Shown piece after piece: positions 50,200-59,100 of a stretch of 64,000 nucleotides of DNA. The notes under the pieces are model-generated. The model saw only the letters and a program-made list of their open reading frames with translations, made no database searches and had not been told where the DNA came from. Origin of the DNA: HIMB114 sp052048155 (GTDB lineage: Bacteria; Pseudomonadota; Alphaproteobacteria; Pelagibacterales; Pelagibacteraceae); assembly GCF_052048155.1 (NCBI RefSeq), contig NZ_JBNAIK010000003.1, positions 71,721 to 135,720 on the forward strand, given 5' to 3'. Position numbers and translations under genes: made by a program. Within the stretch, counting starts at the first letter, position 1. Every line of letters starts with the position of its first letter.

Positions 50200-51030
50200 T
50201 TATCTTCTCTTTTTCTTTCTAGAAATAATAAATTGATCTGTTTTTTTATTATTTCTTGTTTTTAATCCTCTAGTTCCTTGTCCCCAAGGAGTGACTGGGT
50301 TTCTTCCACCTGATGTTTTACCTTCACCACCACCATGTGGGTGATCTACAGGGTTCATAACTACACCTCTTACAGTAGGTCTTTTACCTAACCATCTATT
50401 TCTTCCTGCTTTACCAATTTTTTTGTTTTTATTATCTACGTTAGAAACTTGCCCGATTGTCGCTTTACACTTTGATAAAATTTTTCTTGTTTCACCGGAT
50501 CCTAGTTTAATTAGAGTATAATCATCATCCTGACCCATAACTGTTGCCGAAGATCCTGCAGATCTTGCCAATATTCCACCCTTTCCAGGAGTTAATTCAA
50601 TATTATGAACTGATGTGCCTGCTGGGATATTTTTTAACATCATTGAATTTCCTTTTTGAACCTCTGTTTTGTCACCAGAAACTACTTTATCGCCAATTTT
50701 AAGTCCTTCGACACCTAAAACATAACTTAAAACTTTGTCTTGATATTCTATAAGCATTATATTTGCGCTTCTAAACGGGTCATATTCAAAACGTTTAACT
50801 TCAGCTGGAATATCATTCTTGGATCTTTTAAAATCAATTAAACGGTATCTTTTTTTATGACCCATCATTTTGTGTCTCGTTGTAATACGACCTTGGTTAT
50901 TTCTTCCAACAGCTCTTTTTTTAAACTTTGTTAGACTTTTTTCAGGTTTTCCTTTCCACAAATCACTTCTATCAACCAATATTGTTGATCTTGTTGATTT
51001 TGTATAAGGTTTAAAACTTTTTAATGCCAT
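50200..51030 (-). CDS. rplB: 50S ribosomal protein L2
   Basis: Core large-subunit protein at the peptidyl-transferase centre, 276 residues. The conserved C-terminal region VRGVVMNPVDHPHGGGEGK holds the universally conserved histidine, and KTRNNKKTDQFIISRKKK ends the protein. Normal length. Confidence 0.98.
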   Translation of the reverse strand: MALKSFKPYTKSTRSTILVDRSDLWKGKPEKSLTKFKKRAVGRNNQGRITTRHKMMGHKKRYRLIDFKRSKNDIPAEVKRFEYDPFRSANIMLIEYQDKVLSYVLGVEGLKIGDKVVSGDKTEVQKGNSMMLKNIPAGTSVHNIELTPGKGGILARSAGSSATVMGQDDDYTLIKLGSGETRKILSKCKATIGQVSNVDNKNKKIGKAGRNRWLGKRPTVRGVVMNPVDHPHGGGEGKTSGGRNPVTPWGQGTRGLKTRNNKKTDQFIISRKKKRR

Positions 51031-51033
51031 TTA

Positions 51034-51330
51034 TTAAACTCCTGCTGTCATATCAATTGTCTGACCTTCTTTTAAAGTGATAATTGCTTTCTTATATCCT
51101 GTTTTACTGCCAACTTTACCTCTTACCATTTTAACTCTTGGCTTTGATAAAATCGTATTCACTTTGATTACTTCTACTTTGTAAAGTTTCTCAATGCTTT
51201 TTTTAATTGAAGATTTATTTGCATCTTTCGCAACTTTAAAAGTTAATTTGTTTAATGCATTTAAATTTGTAGATTTCTCAGTAATGACTGGAGATAAAAT
51301 AATATCAAATGCTGCGTTTTCGTTTTTCAT
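51034..51330 (-). CDS. rplW: 50S ribosomal protein L23
   Basis: Protein at the tunnel exit, binding site of trigger factor and SRP. The 98 residues contain LSPVITEKSTNLNALNKLTF and VIKVNTILSKPRVKMVRGK. The gene overlaps rplD by one base and is 3 nt upstream of rplB. Confidence 0.97.
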   Translation of the reverse strand: MKNENAAFDIILSPVITEKSTNLNALNKLTFKVAKDANKSSIKKSIEKLYKVEVIKVNTILSKPRVKMVRGKVGSKTGYKKAIITLKEGQTIDMTAGV

Positions 51331-51959
51331 TATTTATTTAACCTTTCTTCAATTGCTTTAAAAGATTCTTTTGTGAAAAGAACTTTTTCATATTTAATTA
51401 AATCGTAAACATTCGTTCCCACATCTTCTAACTTTTTTGAGTTTGGAATGTTTTTAATACTTCTAACAAATTCTTTTGGAGCGTCTTTATGGTGAATAAA
51501 TAGTGCACTTTTTGACTTAATATTTTTTAAAAAATCTTTAAAATTTTTAGTTTTTAAACCTGACATTTTTGGTTCATTAAATATTGCAATTTGATCTGAC
51601 TTCGCCTTTACCGATAAAGCATGGACTAATCCTAATTTTCTAACTTTTTTATTTAATTTTTTAACTGCGTAATTACCTCTATGTCTTGGTCCGTGAGCAA
51701 TACCACCGCCTACAAATATAGGCGCAGTAATATTACCATGTCTTGCACCACCCGATCCTTTTTGTTGTACTATTTTTTTTCTTGAACCTTTAACTTCACC
51801 TCTGCTCTTAGTATGACCAGTTTTTTTAAACATTCTATTTTGTTGCCAGTCAATCACTTGCTGAATAATATCTTTTCTTGGTTTAACTTTAAAAACTTTA
51901 TCCGAAGCTTCTAAAGAACCAACATTTTTACCATCAATACTTATTTCATTAATTTTCAT
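51330..51959 (-). CDS. rplD: 50S ribosomal protein L4
   Basis: Tunnel-lining protein, 209 residues; in E. coli it also represses the S10 operon. The extended loop TKSRGEVKGSRKKIVQQKGSGGARHGN is clear. The C-terminal body is Lys-rich but of normal length. It overlaps rplC by one base. Confidence 0.97.
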   Translation of the reverse strand: MKINEISIDGKNVGSLEASDKVFKVKPRKDIIQQVIDWQQNRMFKKTGHTKSRGEVKGSRKKIVQQKGSGGARHGNITAPIFVGGGIAHGPRHRGNYAVKKLNKKVRKLGLVHALSVKAKSDQIAIFNEPKMSGLKTKNFKDFLKNIKSKSALFIHHKDAPKEFVRSIKNIPNSKKLEDVGTNVYDLIKYEKVLFTKESFKAIEERLNK

Positions 51960-52741
51960 TACTTTTTCTCAGCCCCTTCACCTTCACTTTTTTCAGTTGC
52001 GAGAGTTTCAGTTTTTTTATCTTTTTTCTTTTTATCTTTCTTTGTAGATTGCATTTCTGCTAATGAAGCTTTGTATTTTTCAACTCTTTCTTTAATTGAC
52101 GATTTATTTTTATTCTTGATTGCCTCTTGAATTTCAACGTAACTATTTTTGCTTCCTGGAACTGCTCCTTTTAGATATAGTAAATTATTTTCTAAATCTG
52201 CCTCAACTACCTCTAAGCCTAACGTAGTTCTGTATTTAGCCCCCATGTGCCCAGCCATTTTTTTGCCTTTAAACACTTTACCAGGATCTTGGCATTGACC
52301 AGTTGAGCCGTGTGCTCTATGAGAAATTGATACCCCGTGAGTTGCTCTCATACCGCCAAAGTTATGCCTTTTCATTGATCCAGCAAAACCTTTACCGATA
52401 GTTTTTGCTCTTACGTCTACATATTTTTTATCTTTTAAAACGTCTAAATTAATTTCAGTTCCTGGTTTTAACTCTTCAGTGTTTTCTAATCTAAATTCTT
52501 TAAGAATTTTTTTGGGCTCCTGTGATTTTTTTGCAAAAAAGCCTTTCATTTGTTTTGTAAGTTTTGAATTTTTTATATGTCCGTACCCAACTAGAACAGC
52601 TGAATAGCCTCTTTTTTCTTTATTAATTACATCAACAACTTTCGCTTTTTCAATTTTTAATACAGTCACTGGCAGAGACTCTCCATTTTCAAAGAATCTT
52701 TGTGTCATTCCTAATTTTTTTCCTACCAATCCAATAGCCAT
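51959..52741 (-). CDS. rplC: 50S ribosomal protein L3 with C-terminal extension
   Basis: Core assembly protein. MAIGLVGKKLGMTQRFFENG, the extended loop RHNFGGMRATHGVSISHRAHGS and GQCQDPGKVFKGKKMAGHMG identify it. The 260 residues include an extra Lys/Glu-rich tail of about 40 residues (TEKSEGEGAEKK at the end) beyond the usual length of about 210-220. It follows rpsJ by 2 nt. Confidence 0.97.
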   Translation of the reverse strand: MAIGLVGKKLGMTQRFFENGESLPVTVLKIEKAKVVDVINKEKRGYSAVLVGYGHIKNSKLTKQMKGFFAKKSQEPKKILKEFRLENTEELKPGTEINLDVLKDKKYVDVRAKTIGKGFAGSMKRHNFGGMRATHGVSISHRAHGSTGQCQDPGKVFKGKKMAGHMGAKYRTTLGLEVVEADLENNLLYLKGAVPGSKNSYVEIQEAIKNKNKSSIKERVEKYKASLAEMQSTKKDKKKKDKKTETLATEKSEGEGAEKK

Positions 52742-52743
52742 AA

Positions 52744-53052
52744 CTAAATTTTAATCTCCACATCTACACCTGCTGCTAAATCTAACTTCATTAAAGCTTC
52801 AATTGTAGCTGGTGTTGGTTCCATAATATCAATTAGTCTCTTATGAGTTCTTGTCTCAAATTGCTCTCTACTCTTCTTATCAATATGAGGTGATCTCAAT
52901 ACAGTATAAATTTCTTTTTTTGTTGGAAGTGGAATAGGTCCTTTAATTTGAGCACCAGTTCTTTTAGCAGTATTTACAATCTCTTCGGTTGATTGATCTA
53001 ATATTTTGTGATCGTAAGCTTGTAGTCTAATTCTGATATGTTGTTGATCCAT
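52744..53052 (-). CDS. rpsJ: 30S ribosomal protein S10
   Basis: Head protein that also works as NusE in transcription antitermination, 102 residues. IRIRLQAYDHKILDQSTEEIV, GPIPLPTKKEIYTVLRSPHIDKKSREQFE-type core are typical. It follows fusA by only 6 nt; the tuf gene usual at this place in Alphaproteobacteria is absent. Confidence 0.98.
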   Translation of the reverse strand: MDQQHIRIRLQAYDHKILDQSTEEIVNTAKRTGAQIKGPIPLPTKKEIYTVLRSPHIDKKSREQFETRTHKRLIDIMEPTPATIEALMKLDLAAGVDVEIKI

Positions 53053-53058
53053 TTGTTA

Positions 53059-55137
53059 TTATCCTGCCAGTTTCTTTGTTACTTCGTCCTGAACATTTTG
53101 AGGAACTTTTTCATAATGAGAGAATTGCATAGTATATTGGGCTCTTCCTTGAGACATTGATCTTAAGTTGTTTACATAACCAAACATATTAGCCAAAGGA
53201 ACATTTGCATTAATCACTGTTGCATTTCCTCTTTTGTCGGTTGACCCAACTTGACCACGTCTACTATTTAAATCACCAATAACATCACCCATGTAATCTT
53301 CTGGGGTTACTACTTCAACTTTCATAATTGGCTCTAAAAGCTTTAGACCGCCTTTTTGACATGCTTCTTTGAAACAAGCTCTTGAAGCTATTTCAAAAGC
53401 TAAGACACTAGAGTCAACATCATGGTGTAACCCATCAATAATTTGAACTTTATAATCAATAACAGGAAAGCCTGCTAAAATTCCAGAGTCTGCCACACCT
53501 TCAATTCCTTTTTCAACACCAGGAATGAATTCTTTAGGTATCGCACCACCTTTAATTAAACTTTCAACTTCTCTACCCTTACCTGGTTCTTGTGGTTCTA
53601 CAATTAATTTTACTCTTGCAAACTGTCCTGAGCCACCAGACTGTTTTTTGTGTGTATAATCAACTTCAGCTGATCTTTCGATTGTTTCTCTATAAGCAAC
53701 TTGTGGTGCACCAATATTTGCATCTACTTTAAATTCTCTTTTCATTCTATCTACAATAATATCTAAATGAAGTTCGCCCATACCTTTAATAATGGTTTGA
53801 CCAGACTCAGTATCTGATGACACTCTGAAAGATGGATCTTCTTTTGCCAGTCTCTGTAAAGCTTCACCCATTTTTTCCTGGTCACCTTTTGTTTTTGGTT
53901 CAACAGCAATCTCAATAACTGGGTCAGGAAACTCCATTGGCTCTAAAACAATCGGATTGTTTTTAACACAAAGAGTATGTCCAGTAATTGTATGTTTCAA
54001 ACCTGCTAAGGCAACAATATCTCCTGTGCTTGCTTCTTTAATATCTTCTCTATCGTTAGCATGCATCAATAGCATTCTTCCAATTCTCTCTTCTTTATCT
54101 GTAGATGAATTTAATACTCCAGTTCCAGAAACTAATTTTCCAGAGTAAATTCTAATAAATGTGATAGTTCCTACGAAAGGGTCATTGGCAACCTTGAATG
54201 CTAGCGCTGAAAAAGGTTCACTATCATCAAATTTTCTAACTAATTCCTCATCTGAACCAGGTTTAGTTCCTTTTATTTCATTAAGATCCAAAGGACTTGG
54301 AAGAAAATCAACTACTGCATCTAATAAAGGTTGCACACCTTTATTTTTAAATGCAGAACCAGTTAATACAGGTACAAAACTAAAATTTAATGTACCTTTT
54401 CTAATGCATTTTTTTAAGTCTTCTTCACTAATTTCTTTGCCTTCTAAGTAAGCTTCCATCAATTTTTCATCTTGCTCAACTGCTGTTTCAACAAGATCTT
54501 GTCTATATTTTTCAGCTTTTTCTTTTAAGTCAGCAGGAATATCAACTTCATTAAACTTTGCTCCAAGATCTTCTGCTTCCCAAACCAGACCCTTCATTTT
54601 AACTAAGTCTACAACACCTTGTAGATCAGCTTCAGCTCCAATTGGAATTTGTAAAACTAAAGGAGTTGCACCTAATCTTTCTTTAATCATGTCTACACAT
54701 CGGTAGAAATCAGCACCAGTTCTGTCTAGTTTATTTACAAAGCACATTCTTGGAACTTTGTACTTATCTGCTTGTCTCCAAACAGTTTCTGATTGTGGTT
54801 CAACACCTGCAACGCCATCAAATACAGCAACAGCTCCGTCTAATACTTTTAAAGATCTTTCAACTTCAATAGTAAAATCTACGTGGCCTGGGGTATCGAT
54901 AATATTAATTCTGTGATCTTTCCAAAAACAGGTTGTTGCAGCTGAAGTAATTGTTATTCCTCTTTCTTGTTCTTGCTCCATCCAATCCATTGTTGCTGCC
55001 CCATCATGCACTTCACCAATTTTATGAGACTTACCTGTGTAATATAAAACCCTTTCAGTTGTTGTAGTTTTTCCAGCATCAATATGTGCCATGATACCAA
55101 TATTTCTGTATTTATCTTTAGCGTAAACTTTACTCAT
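53059..55137 (-). CDS. fusA: Translation elongation factor G
   Basis: GTPase that drives ribosomal translocation. The 692 residues have the G motifs AHIDAGKTTTTER, DTPGHVDFT and NKLDRTGAD, then domains II-V with YRETIERSAEVDYTHKKQSGG in domain IV. It follows rpsG by 6 nt and precedes rpsJ directly. Confidence 0.98.
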   Translation of the reverse strand: MSKVYAKDKYRNIGIMAHIDAGKTTTTERVLYYTGKSHKIGEVHDGAATMDWMEQEQERGITITSAATTCFWKDHRINIIDTPGHVDFTIEVERSLKVLDGAVAVFDGVAGVEPQSETVWRQADKYKVPRMCFVNKLDRTGADFYRCVDMIKERLGATPLVLQIPIGAEADLQGVVDLVKMKGLVWEAEDLGAKFNEVDIPADLKEKAEKYRQDLVETAVEQDEKLMEAYLEGKEISEEDLKKCIRKGTLNFSFVPVLTGSAFKNKGVQPLLDAVVDFLPSPLDLNEIKGTKPGSDEELVRKFDDSEPFSALAFKVANDPFVGTITFIRIYSGKLVSGTGVLNSSTDKEERIGRMLLMHANDREDIKEASTGDIVALAGLKHTITGHTLCVKNNPIVLEPMEFPDPVIEIAVEPKTKGDQEKMGEALQRLAKEDPSFRVSSDTESGQTIIKGMGELHLDIIVDRMKREFKVDANIGAPQVAYRETIERSAEVDYTHKKQSGGSGQFARVKLIVEPQEPGKGREVESLIKGGAIPKEFIPGVEKGIEGVADSGILAGFPVIDYKVQIIDGLHHDVDSSVLAFEIASRACFKEACQKGGLKLLEPIMKVEVVTPEDYMGDVIGDLNSRRGQVGSTDKRGNATVINANVPLANMFGYVNNLRSMSQGRAQYTMQFSHYEKVPQNVQDEVTKKLAG

Positions 55138-55143
55138 AATTTT

Positions 55144-55614
55144 CTACCATCTAAAATGAGCAAAAGCTTTATTCGACTCTGCCATTTTATGTGTGTCCTC
55201 TCTTTTTTTAATTGCCGATCCTTTATTTGTTGATGCATCAAGAAATTCTTTCATCAATCTTTCTTGCATTGTTTTGTCACCTCTTTTTTTTGCAGCATCT
55301 AGTAACCATCTAATCGCTAATGCTTGGCCACGATCAGCTTTTACCTCAACGGGTACTTGATAAGTAGCACCACCAACTCTTCTTGATTTAACTTCTAAAT
55401 TTGGTTTTACATTTTTAATAGCCTCATTAAAAACTTTAACAGGATCTTCTTTTGCTTTTTCTTTAATTAAACTAAATGAATTATAAAAAATTTTTTCTGC
55501 AGTGGTTTTTTTTCCACCAATCATTAATGCATTTATAAATTTTGAAACTGATTTTAATCCGTAAATTGGATCGTCTATAATTTGTCTTTTCGCTTGTCTT
55601 CTACGTCTTGACAT
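55144..55614 (-). CDS. rpsG: 30S ribosomal protein S7
   Basis: Head-nucleating 16S rRNA protein, 156 residues. SRRRRQAKRQIIDDPIYG, VKPNLEVKSRRVGGATYQVPVEV and RWLLDAAKKRG are conserved. It overlaps rpsL by one base. In E. coli this protein represses the str operon. Confidence 0.98.
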   Translation of the reverse strand: MSRRRRQAKRQIIDDPIYGLKSVSKFINALMIGGKKTTAEKIFYNSFSLIKEKAKEDPVKVFNEAIKNVKPNLEVKSRRVGGATYQVPVEVKADRGQALAIRWLLDAAKKRGDKTMQERLMKEFLDASTNKGSAIKKREDTHKMAESNKAFAHFRW

Positions 55615-55985
55615 TATTTAGGCCTCTTCGCTCCATACTTAGATCTTTGTTGTTTTCTATTAGCAACACCTTGAGTATCTAACAAACCTCTTACAACGTG
55701 GTATCTAACACCTGGTAAATCTTTTACTCTACCACCTCTAATCATAACAACTGAGTGTTCTTGCAAATTATGACCTTCGCCTGGAATGTATGCAGTAACT
55801 TCAAATCCATTTGACAATCTTACTCTCGCAACTTTTCTTAAAGCTGAGTTTGGTTTTTTTGGAGTTGTTGTATACACTCTTGTACAAACACCACGTTTTA
55901 ATGCGCAAGCTTGTAATGCAGGAACTTTATTCCTAATCACTTGCTTTACACGTTTCTTTTTTAACAACTGGTTTATAGTTGGCAT
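55614..55985 (-). CDS. rpsL: 30S ribosomal protein S12
   Basis: Decoding-centre protein of 123 residues. Conserved loops TTPKKPNSALRK (Lys43 region) and GGRVKDLPGVRYH (Lys88 region) carry the usual residues at positions where streptomycin-resistance changes are known in other bacteria. It is the first gene after the 169-nt rpoC-rpsL gap, which contains its own promoter. Confidence 0.98.
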   Translation of the reverse strand: MPTINQLLKKKRVKQVIRNKVPALQACALKRGVCTRVYTTTPKKPNSALRKVARVRLSNGFEVTAYIPGEGHNLQEHSVVMIRGGRVKDLPGVRYHVVRGLLDTQGVANRKQQRSKYGAKRPK

Positions 55986-56021
55986 AATAATATTCTTTTT
56001 AAGGAAACAATTTGGTAAGCA

Positions 56022-56061
56022 GTTGGTAGTAGTTTAAAGCCAACGTAGCTTTACGTGCTAC
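56022..56061 (-). promoter_or_regulatory. Structured 5' leader of the rpsL operon
   Basis: Between the predicted transcription start (near 56070) and the rpsL ATG (55985) the minus strand can form two adjacent 5-bp stems: GTAGC/GCTAC (56057-56061 with 56045-56049, 7-nt loop) and GTTGG/CCAAC (56040-56044 with 56022-56026, 13-nt loop). A competing stem ACGTA/TACGT overlaps the first. The region is richer in GC than its flanks and could be a ribosomal-protein leader. Confidence 0.45.
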
Positions 56062-56076
56062 CTTAAAAAGTGCGCT

Positions 56077-56105
56077 ATTAATACTGATTATTTTAAGAAC
56101 GTCAA
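56077..56105 (-). promoter_or_regulatory. Promoter of the rpsL-rpsG-fusA-S10 operon
   Basis: Minus strand TTGACG (56100-56105), a 16-nt spacer and TATTAA (56078-56083; or ATTAAT with 17 nt) lie in the gap downstream of rpoC. The predicted start is about 85 nt before the rpsL ATG. This would give the str/S10 genes their own promoter in addition to read-through from rpoBC. Confidence 0.7.
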
Positions 56106-56154
56106 CAATTGCGTGTGTGATTTAATGTAAAAAAATCGTTAATTTATAAGGCTA

Positions 56155-59100
56155 TTAGACCTCAGCTGGCTGTTCTTCAGTCTCAGAGGTAATTGCTTCA
56201 GCTGCCATCTTATTTTGTAGTTCAATGTCTTTGTCTTTAGCAATTTTATTGTATTTTTGTCTGCTTTTTCCGCTACCTGCTGGAATTAATCGACCTACAA
56301 TCACGTTTTCTTTTAATCCCATTAAATCATCAGCTTTTCCTTTAATTGAAGCATCAGTTAATACGCGAGTAGTTTCTTGGAAAGAAGCTGCAGATATAAA
56401 TGATTTAGTTTGTAATGAAGCTTTTGTAATACCAAGCATTACAGGATCAAATTCTATTTGTTTTTTACCTTCTTCTTTTAATTTAGCGTTTAAATGTTTA
56501 GCATCTATTTTATCCATCACCTCACCTGCTAATAAACTACTCTCCCCAGGATCTTTAACTTCTAATTTTCTTAACATTTGTCTTAAAATAACCTCGATAT
56601 GCTTATCGTTAATCACAACACCTTGTAATCGATAAACATCTTGAACTTCGTTAACAAAGTAATCTGTTAGTGCTTCTATTCCTAATATTCTTAAAATATC
56701 ATGTGGTGCTGGACTTCCGTCTAACAAATATTCACCTTTTGTAATTTTTTCACCAGGATTGTAATTGATTTGCTTTCCTTTAGGGATCAAATAATTAGAC
56801 TCTATTCCATCTTTTTCTTTAATAGTAATTTTTTGCTTACCTCTAATTTCTTTTCCAAAAATAATTTCACCATCATTTTCGGCAATTATCGCGCCATCTT
56901 TTGGTTTTCTAGCTTCAAATAATTCGGCAACTCTTGGTAAACCTCCAGTAATATCTTTAGTTTTTGAAGTTGCTTTTGGCAATCTTGCTAATACATCTCC
57001 TGCGTTCACTTTATCTCCATCTGCCACTGATAAAATTGTTTCAGGAGATAAATAATATCTAGCTTCATTTCCATCTGCTTTTAAAACCACTTTGTCTTTG
57101 CTGTCTCTCAAAGTAATTCTAGGTTTTAAATCTAAATTTTTAGACTGAGATCTCCAATCTAAAACTATTTTAGATGAAATACCTGTTGCTTCATCAGTCT
57201 TGTCTGCAATAGATACTGCATCAACTAGATCAACATAATTTGCAATTCCAGATGTCTCAGCAATAACCGGTACTGTATATGGATCCCAATCACAAATTTT
57301 TTGTCCTTTTTTAACTTGTTCATCTGGCTTAACATATAACTTTGAACCATACGGAACTTTAAACGACGCGAAAACTACACCATCTTTTTCAAGGGTTAAT
57401 TCGATGTTTCTTCCCATGATGATTAAGTTTTTACTTGAGTCTTCAACTAAGTTTTTATTAGATATTTTTAATGTTCCAGCATCTGGTGCTGTTATAGATG
57501 AATCGTCTTTAATTTGCGCAGTTCCACCAACGTGGAAAGTTCTCATTGTTAACTGAGTACCAGGCTCTCCAATTGATTGTGCTGCAATCATTCCAACGCA
57601 CTCTCCTATAGATACCGGAATACCTCTAGCTAAATCTCTACCATAACACTTTGAACAAACTCCTTGATTACTTTCACAGGTCATTACTGAATAAACATTA
57701 CAACTTTTAACTCCAGCAGCTTCAATATCTTCACACTTAAATTCATCAATCATTTGATTTTTTTTAACGATAACTTCACCCGTAAGAGCGTTTTTAATAT
57801 CTTCTGCAGCATTTCTACCTAATGCTCTTTCAGATAAGCTTACAACAACATTTCCACCTTCAATAATTTCAGAAATTGTAATTGATTTTTTGGAACCGCA
57901 ATCTTTTTCATTAATAATAACATCCTGAGATACATCGCACAGTCTTCTAGTTAAGTACCCAGAGTTTGCAGTCTTCAAGGCGGTATCAGCAAGACCTTTA
58001 CGTGCTCCGTGTGTTGATGTGAAATACTCTAAAATAGTTAAACCCTCTTTAAAATTTGAAATAATTGGAGTTTCAATAATCTCACCAGATGGTTTCGCCA
58101 TTAAACCCCTCATACCAGCTAACTGTTTCATTTGAGCAGGTGATCCTCTTGCACCAGAATCTGCCATCATAAATACTGAATTTGATTTTACTCTTCCGTC
58201 TTTATCTTGTTGAGGACTTGAGATAATTTCCATCATTTCAGATGCAATTTTGTCAGTACACTTAGACCATTGATCGATAACTTTATTGTATTTTTCACCT
58301 CTTGTTATTAATCCTTCAGCATATTGGTTTTCGTATTCTTCAACCATTTTTTTTGCTTCAGAAATAATTGTCTCTTTACTTTCTGGAATGATTAGATCAT
58401 CTTTTCCAAATGAAATACCTGCTTTAAACGCATTTTTAAAACCAAGTGCCATGATTTTATCACAGAAAATAACTGTTTCTTTTTGACCACAGAATCTAAA
58501 TACAACATCTATAACTTCTGATATTTGTTTTTTTGCAAGTACTCTATTTACTAAATCAAATTTAATACTTTTGTTTTTAGGTAATACGTTTGCTAATAAA
58601 AATCTTCCAGCAGTACTTGTGTATTTTAAAAACTTTTGATTTCCATCTTCATCTTTGGTTTCAAATCTTGAGACTATTTTAGTATGAATATTGATATCAC
58701 CACTTTCTAACGCAAGCATAATTTGGTCAGTATTTAAAAAGTATCCTTGAGGCTTGTCTTCTTTTTTACCAAGTGGCTCTTGTGATAAATAATAAATTCC
58801 TAATACCATATCTTGCGAAGGAACAATAATCGGTTTTCCATTAGCAGGATGTAAAATATTATTCGTTGACATCATTAACACCCTTGCCTCAAGTTGTGCT
58901 TCAATACTCAAAGGTACGTGTACTGCCATTTGGTCACCATCAAAGTCAGCGTTAAATGCAGCACAAACTAATGGGTGTAATTGAATTGCTTTACCTTCAG
59001 TTAGAATAGGTTCAAAAGCTTGAACACCTAGTCTGTGAAGGGTTGGAGCTCTATTTAATAAAATTGGATGTTGTCTAATTACATGATCTAAAATATCCCA

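Noticed and set aside
56225..56635. 136-codon open frame antisense to the rpoC 3' end
   Set aside because: Reverse-strand shadow of a conserved gene; no Shine-Dalgarno and no recognisable product.
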